Assembly (NCBI GenBank): GCA_026724425.1
Contig: JAIUCV010000101.1
Location: 372,001-436,000 of the forward strand
Direction of reading: 5' to 3'
Origin: Erythrophleum ivorense
Lineage: Eukaryota > Streptophyta > Magnoliopsida > Fabales > Fabaceae
Length of the DNA: 64,000 nt
A program made the position numbers and the translations under genes. The notes under the pieces were generated by a model, which saw only the letters and a program-made list of their open reading frames with translations, made no database searches and had not been told where the DNA came from. The number at the start of each line of letters is the position of its first letter. The stretch's first letter is position 1. This document shows, piece after piece, positions 58,705 through 64,000 of the stretch.

Positions 58705-61317
58705 TCGAAGATAGCGTTAGGGAACGAATCACTTGCTGGGTCTTTGATTCCATCCAACAAGAAATCGTATAAAGTAACAAACAGGATTCAAGAAGGGAAG
58801 AAACCTTTGTATGCTCTTGTTTTTAACTTCATCGATGCTCGTTTCTTCAATGTCTTCGTCACCGCTGGTGGAAATCGGGTATAAAAAATTCGTCTTTTGG
58901 AATCCCCATTAAGATTTCGATTCTGGGTCTGTTTAGGTTTTGATGGAGATCGATTCCCCAATTATAAATTTCTCTTTTTTTGTTTGATTTTAGGATTTTT
59001 GATTGTTGCCATGAGATGTTGTCGATTCCCTAGTCCGAAAAATTGAAACTTTTGCTTGATAGGTTCCTTTACAAACGGACATGCTTAGCTCATTAGTGAT
59101 TATGAATTCGTTTAGTCTTAAGCTTTTCGGTATTGGAGCTATTGTGAAAGTTTATGGCTTCTTCTATTTAGAATCTAGTTGGAGTGACTTCATTACCTTG
59201 TTGCAATACTCATTTGACTGTGCTGAGTCATGAATCTCATTAGTGCCATTGGTGTACCTCTCGTTATGTAGATTACTCTGTACAATTGCCTTGGCGATGG
59301 TGCCATATCTGCATTGCAATCCTATACTGATGAAGATGTAAGGAACTATACATATTACATATTTACTATGAGATAAAAACAAGTCAAGTTTTCATTGAGG
59401 CCATTTGGGGTTTATGTCTATGTGCTCTGGAGACCAGAAGGAGGAGTCTTTTTACACTGTAAGTTGGGCGTGTGGTGTTAATGATAACCCACTAGTTGCG
59501 GCTGGAGGAGTAAAAGGCATAGTCCGAGTCATTGACGTCAACAATGAAATCATTCATAAGGTATTATTACTGCATTTCTACAAGCTTTAGAATGACATGA
59601 AGAATTTATGGATCTTCTTCAATGTCTCTCTTGTATAATCTGTGTACTTGCACATGTGCAGAGCCTTGTGGGCCACGGGGATTCCGTGAACGAAATCAGG
59701 ACACAAACTTTGAGACCTCAACTTGTGATTACTGCTAGCAAGGTATATATTTTTTTGTGATATTTTCTGACATTATTCATTTATTGGTTGATGATTAAGA
59801 GCTCTTACGTTTTGATTGGATCAGGATGAATCTGTTCGGTTGTGGAATGTTGAAACTGGGATATGTATTCTGATATTTGCTGGAGCCGGAGGTCATCGCT
59901 ACGAAGTTCTAAGTGTGGTGAGCCAATATTGGTTTCTATATATTCGCTTGAATAGAATGGATGTGGAAGAAAACAATTATCTGATTCAGTTAGTTTCACT
60001 TAATATATATAGACATGTTAAAGGATCACAGTCTTCTCTTGGAAATTGTAGGATTTTCATCCCGCTGATATTTACCGTTTTGCTAGTTGTGGTATGGACA
60101 CAACTATCAAAATCTGGTCAATGAAAGGTAAGAGTAAAACCAAGCACATTTGAGAAAAAAAGAAGGGTTTGTAGTTCGTTAGTATGATCTTATTCATTGA
60201 CTGTCTTCAGAGTTTTGGACATATGTTGAGAAGTCATACACTTGGACAGATGATCCGACAAAATTCCCCACCAAATTTGTACAATTCCCTGTGAGTACTT
60301 TCTTTTTTCCATGTCTTGTAACGACGAGTGGCATTACACAAGTATTGATGATGGCCTTTGTTGATGACATCAACTTCAATGTGTAGGTGTTTACAGCTTC
60401 AGTTCATACAAATTATGTAGATTGTAACCGTTGGTTTGGTGATTTTATTCTTTCAAAGGTTAGTTATTGGTCAATGATGTGTAAGATCAATTTCATTTGG
60501 TGGAATAAGCTAAAAAACCAAAAGGTGTAATGTTATAGCACTTACTCTTGTGTGCTCTTACCTGATTTTAGAGTGTAGACAACGAGATCCTGTTGTGGGA
60601 ACCACAACTAAAAGAGAATTCTCCTGGAGAGGTTAGGATCTTAATTTAAGCGCCAAACATATAACAGAATCATTCATTTGATCACAAACAGTAATTCAGA
60701 TTGAATTTTTTTTTTTTTTTTGGTTTGCAGGGTACTTCAGATGTTTTACTAAGATATCCGATTCCGATGTGTGATATCTGGTTTATCAAGTTTTCTTGTG
60801 ACCTCCATTGCAATTCTGTTGCAATAGGTGATCATAAAGCTAGCTATATACAAATCTGCATTATGATATAAGTTAGGTCTTTTCTTATCCATTTTGTGAA
60901 ATATTCATGGCTGGTTGGTTATCAGGGAATCAAGAAGGAAAGATTTATGTATGGGATTTAACAAGTTGCCCTCCTGTTTTGATTTCAAAGTAAGTTTCAG
61001 ATTCATAATTGATCAAGAAATTTAGCATCACGTTTGGTGTTTGTTTGTTGTAGTCTTGACTTGATTCTCTGTTGCCGACTAGGTTATCACACAATCAATC
61101 AAAGTCTGTAATCAGACAAACCGCTATGTCCGTTACTGGAAGGTATATTTATCTTCTCTCTCACCATTGCATTGAAAACTTCATGATTATATTACTCAAT
61201 AGTTACAAAACATTGGATTCCTGACATACTATGTTTCTTCCATGGCATTGTAGCACAATTCTTGCTTGCTGCGAGGACGGGACAATATGGCGTTGGGACG
61301 CATATACTACCAAGTAG
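58702..61317 (+). CDS. FIE: FIE, WD40 subunit of Polycomb Repressive Complex 2
   Basis: Thirteen exons: 58702-58878, 59272-59337, 59438-59560, 59662-59742, 59825-59917, 60052-60127, 60211-60290, 60387-60458, 60572-60631, 60731-60827, 60926-60989, 61083-61142 and 61254-61317. All have GT-AG boundaries and encode 370 residues (Arabidopsis FIE is 369). It is an ESC/EED-type seven-bladed WD40 propeller with WD dipeptides or variants visible (VRLWNVETG, IKIWSMK, ILLWEPQ, IYVWDLT, IWRWDAYTTK). Family knowledge: single ESC homologue in Arabidopsis; nuclear PRC2 scaffold with CLF/SWN/MEA, needed for H3K27 methylation and seed and flowering repression. All key blocks are intact. It is convergent with the PPR gene, which ends 224 bp away. 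Confidence 0.95.
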
Positions 61318-61540
61318 CAAATCCGAGTCTTGTTGAGATCTGATAAATCTGGAATCTTGAGGAATAAGAAGATATCCATCCATTGTTTTATTGTATCTCT
61401 TATTTATATTGGTCACACACTCCGATTAGTGAAGATTTGTTGCTATTCCCTGAAGCCTTAAGATCCTATTTCTAGCCTCATAAGTCACAAGCTTCACGTT
61501 GGTGTTAAAACATCTGTACCACATTGTATTTTTCAACCCT

Positions 61541-63335
61541 TCATGGAGATTTCTTTTTGGTCTCAAGCCTTTTTTTTATAGAATACACAAGGCTGTATCC
61601 AGGAGCTTTACTGCAAGAACCACTCTCTTTCATAAGCTTTCTAGTCTTCAAAGCATTGTCCCAAGCTCCAGTAGCTGCATATACACTTGCTAAATTGATA
61701 TAATTGACCGGTTTCTTCGGTTCCATACTCAGAAGCTGCGCAGCTGCTACTTCGCTGAGTTCCACGTTCCCATGGCGTCTGCACGCATCAAGAAAAGCTC
61801 CCCATGTTGATGAGCTAAAATTTACAGTACCCTTCTTACTTCTTATCAGCTCATAAGCCTCTTCCAAGTAGCCACTCCGTGCAAGCATATCTATGATGCA
61901 AGATAAGTGCTCTTCTCGGGCTTCGATACCGTACTTGTTGATCATTGTGTTGAAAATCCTCAAGCCTAGCTCGGTTTGTCCTGTATGGCTACACGCAGAG
62001 AGGAGAGAAAGAAATGTAAAATCGTTTGGTTTGATCCCTTCATGCTCCATTCGGTTATAAAGATCCATTGCTTTCTCAATATTCCCATGTCTTCCATATC
62101 CTGCAATCAAAGAGCTCCATGATCTCACATCTTTCTCTTCCATCTCTTGGAAAGCAAGAACCGCATCCTCAATTTCCCCAGACTTTGCATACATATCTAT
62201 CAGCGAGTTACCCAAAGCAACATCGAATCTGACTTGGGAAGATTTTAAGGCGAAACCGTGTATCTGTCTTCCAACGGATATCGATGCGATGCTGGTGCAT
62301 ATTGTAAGCACTGAGGATACCACAACCTCGTCCATCTCAGTTTTCAACAGTATCATATCTTTGAAGATATCAAAAGCATCACTTGTGCAGTTGTTCTGCT
62401 GTGCAAAACCTGTAATGAGAGCAGTGCAAGCGATGATGTCTCTTTTCATCGTGCCATTGAACAGTTTCCAAGCATTGGCAAGGCTACAACACTTCACATA
62501 TGCATCAACCAGAGACCCAACCAATGCATCAGATCTTCCAAAACCCAGCTTGATCGCAAAACCGTGCAATTCACTGACTACTTGAAGACACTTAACTTCA
62601 ATAGAAGCTCTCAAGAGGCTTCCAAAGGTATAGCAGTCTGGCTTCTTCCCTAACACAGAACAACACAAGAAACTATTTAACCAAATTGATTCACAAAAAG
62701 TTTTGAAAAATGTTGGAAGAATAGAAAAAGAGCAGATTACCTTCCGAGAGCATCAACTGAAACAAACTGAACGAAGTATTTGCAAATGCTGTGGCGGTGT
62801 ATCCATAGATCATTGCATTCCAAGAGACCAAATCTCTTCTTTTTATTGAATCAAACAAAAGACGAGCATCCTCCATCTTTCCACAACTAGCATAAAGACA
62901 AAGCAATGCAGTCCTCACAACCAAGTGCCCTGCAAATTTCCCTTTCTCCACACATCCTTGTATCTGCATCCCTTCTTTCAGACATCCCAAATCTTTGCAA
63001 GACTTCAAAACACTCCCGTAAGTGTATTGATTAGCCCTAACAGGTTCCCGGCGCATCTGTTTGAAAAATAGCAACGCGTTCCGGTGAATACCACATCGAG
63101 AATATCCCGAGATCATAACTGTCCAAGAAACCACATCTCTTTTAGGCATTCGATCAAACAGTTTACGTGCGTGTTTCACATCTCCTTGTCTTGAGTACAA
63201 ATCTATCAACCTGTTGTTCAACTCGAGATTCGAGCCGAACCCATTCGTCACCGAAGTCCCATGGATCAACAGAAGTTGTTTCTCCACGTTTTCACAGCTC
63301 CGAAATTTGAGAGCTTTGAGGTAAGCAGCCAGCAT
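61541..63335 (-). CDS. Pentatricopeptide repeat protein, PLS/E class
   Basis: Two exons on the minus strand, 62741-63335 and 61541-62649, joined in phase (LSEG/KKPDC), give 567 residues. PPR units of the PLS type run through most of the length; recognisable blocks are LYSRQGDVKHARKLFDRMP, SWTVMISGYSRCG, SLIDMYAKSGEIEDAVLAF and GIKPNDFTFLSLLSACSHTG. A C-terminal E-type region follows (ACRRHGNVELSEVAAAQLL, VNYINLASVYAA), and there is no DYW domain. Family knowledge: such proteins act in mitochondria or plastids as RNA-editing or processing factors, with specificity set by the repeats; the target here cannot be named. Matches the At3g20730 position (564 residues). Confidence 0.9.
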
Positions 63336-63612
63336 TATGCCTACAAACTGTTGGATCCGAATTCGAGATAGGAAAAGCTATCCCTTTTACTGACTGTCAT
63401 CCAGAGTTTCACTGAAGATTTGAAATCAATCATGAAGAAGTACACACACAAAAAAACAGAGCTTTTCTGGTATCTCTCAAAATTTTATCCAAAAAGATGG
63501 TTTCTTTTGAGCAATAGCAAATACAAGCATTGCTCTAATATGCATGCACAAGTTTCGTTTCAGGGCGTATTTGGCATACAAAATTTTCCCGCTTTAAGTA
63601 GTGATTCTCACA

Positions 63613-63647
<35 letters not shown>

Positions 63648-63705
63648 GCTATTTACATAAAAGAATTAGCTGCTTCACTTCTTCTTCCCTTGGGAGTATA
63701 AAGTT
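63336..63705. other. PPR upstream spacer
   Basis: Promoter of the minus-strand PPR gene and 3' end of the next gene. It holds a (CT)n(TA)n microsatellite at about 63617-63650. No gene is supported. Confidence 0.5.
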
Positions 63706-64000
63706 TTAGATTTGGGCTCGTAATTTAGCCATTAAGCTCTGCAAGCTCTCGAGTTTCTGCTTGAGGTCGTTGACGTGTTTTGCCGAAGACCCTGAATCGC
63801 TGAGATCAGAAGCTAGAGCTGAACACTTGGCATCTAACTCCATTGACGCTTCTTCAATGGAAGAAATTGTAGATTCCAGGTCTGCACGTGAAGTCATTTC
63901 CCTCATTGAATCTGCTGATGCAGCAAAAGGTGAGCTTTTGGGGGTGCCTGCTCTGCTCGCTTTTGGGGAGAACATCTTGTCAAAACCTTCACTTCCTGCA
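63706..64000 (-). CDS. C-terminal part of an uncharacterised coiled-coil protein, cut by the window edge
   Basis: The minus-strand frame is open from the window end to the TAA at 63706. It reads from AGSEGFDKM through a Ser/Pro/Lys-rich stretch (SPKASRAGTPKSSPF) into heptad-like helix (ESTISSIEEASMELDAKC, LKQKLESLQSLMAKL). The T-G-C-A-G at the very edge could be a splice acceptor, so the exon may start there. The position fits At3g20720 (recalled), a protein without known function. Only about 95 residues are visible. Confidence 0.6.
   Translation of the reverse strand, partial: AGSEGFDKMFSPKASRAGTPKSSPFAASADSMREMTSRADLESTISSIEEASMELDAKCSALASDLSDSGSSAKHVNDLKQKLESLQSLMAKLRAQI

Noticed and set aside
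1..64000. CRISPR arrays, bacterial operons, tRNA or rRNA genes
   Set aside because: None seen; intron-rich genes and plant transposons exclude a prokaryotic context, and no cloverleaf with intact A and B boxes was recognised.

Overview
This is nuclear DNA from a flowering plant, almost certainly a Brassicaceae species close to Arabidopsis. Genes are intron-rich with GT-AG (and a few GC-AG) introns. The single-copy genes follow, in order and orientation, the Arabidopsis chromosome 3 run that I recall as At3g20820 down to At3g20720: LRR protein, JMJ30/JMJD5, CNOT9-like, oxidoreductase, TOP6B, EIN3, NSE4, GATA29, FIE, PPR, and an uncharacterised gene cut by the window edge. Locus names are from memory of Arabidopsis; the exon models were built here from splice sites and each keeps an open frame.

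Layout. 130-4235: a non-autonomous Helitron with a 1.3 kb internal tandem duplication. 4512-5608: a DRT100-like LRR gene with a 1-bp frameshift. 7415-9637: JMJ30, with three evening elements upstream. 9.8-25.3 kb: a large accessory block between JMJ30 and CNOT9. It holds a 5'-truncated cyclophilin, an unrecognised three-exon gene split by a hAT element with an exact 8-bp target duplication, another hAT element, a gypsy-type LTR carrying repeated GTCGATCGAC palindromes, long direct repeats, and two Helitrons joined head to tail with no base between them. 25.5-35.0 kb: CNOT9, the oxidoreductase and TOP6B, the last two divergent from a 302-bp spacer. 35.2-46.2 kb: a second disturbed block. It holds a decayed relative of the unknown gene and a duplicate of the TOP6B 3' end that was later split by a young 9.2 kb Copia element with a Sirevirus-like layout (gag-pol plus an envelope-like ORF). 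47.5-64 kb: EIN3, NSE4, GATA29, FIE, PPR and the edge gene, with two hAT elements in the spacers.

The conserved genes are not an operon-like unit. They are independent regulators that happen to be neighbours: clock/histone demethylation (JMJ30), mRNA decay (CNOT9), endoreduplication (TOP6B), ethylene response (EIN3), SMC5/6 genome maintenance (NSE4), GATA transcription (GATA29), Polycomb (FIE) and organelle RNA processing (PPR).

Most novel signals lie in the two accessory blocks: the Helitron pair, the hAT-broken unknown gene and its relative behind TOP6B, the palindrome-rich LTR, and a Copia element with nearly identical LTRs but three disabled reading-frame positions.
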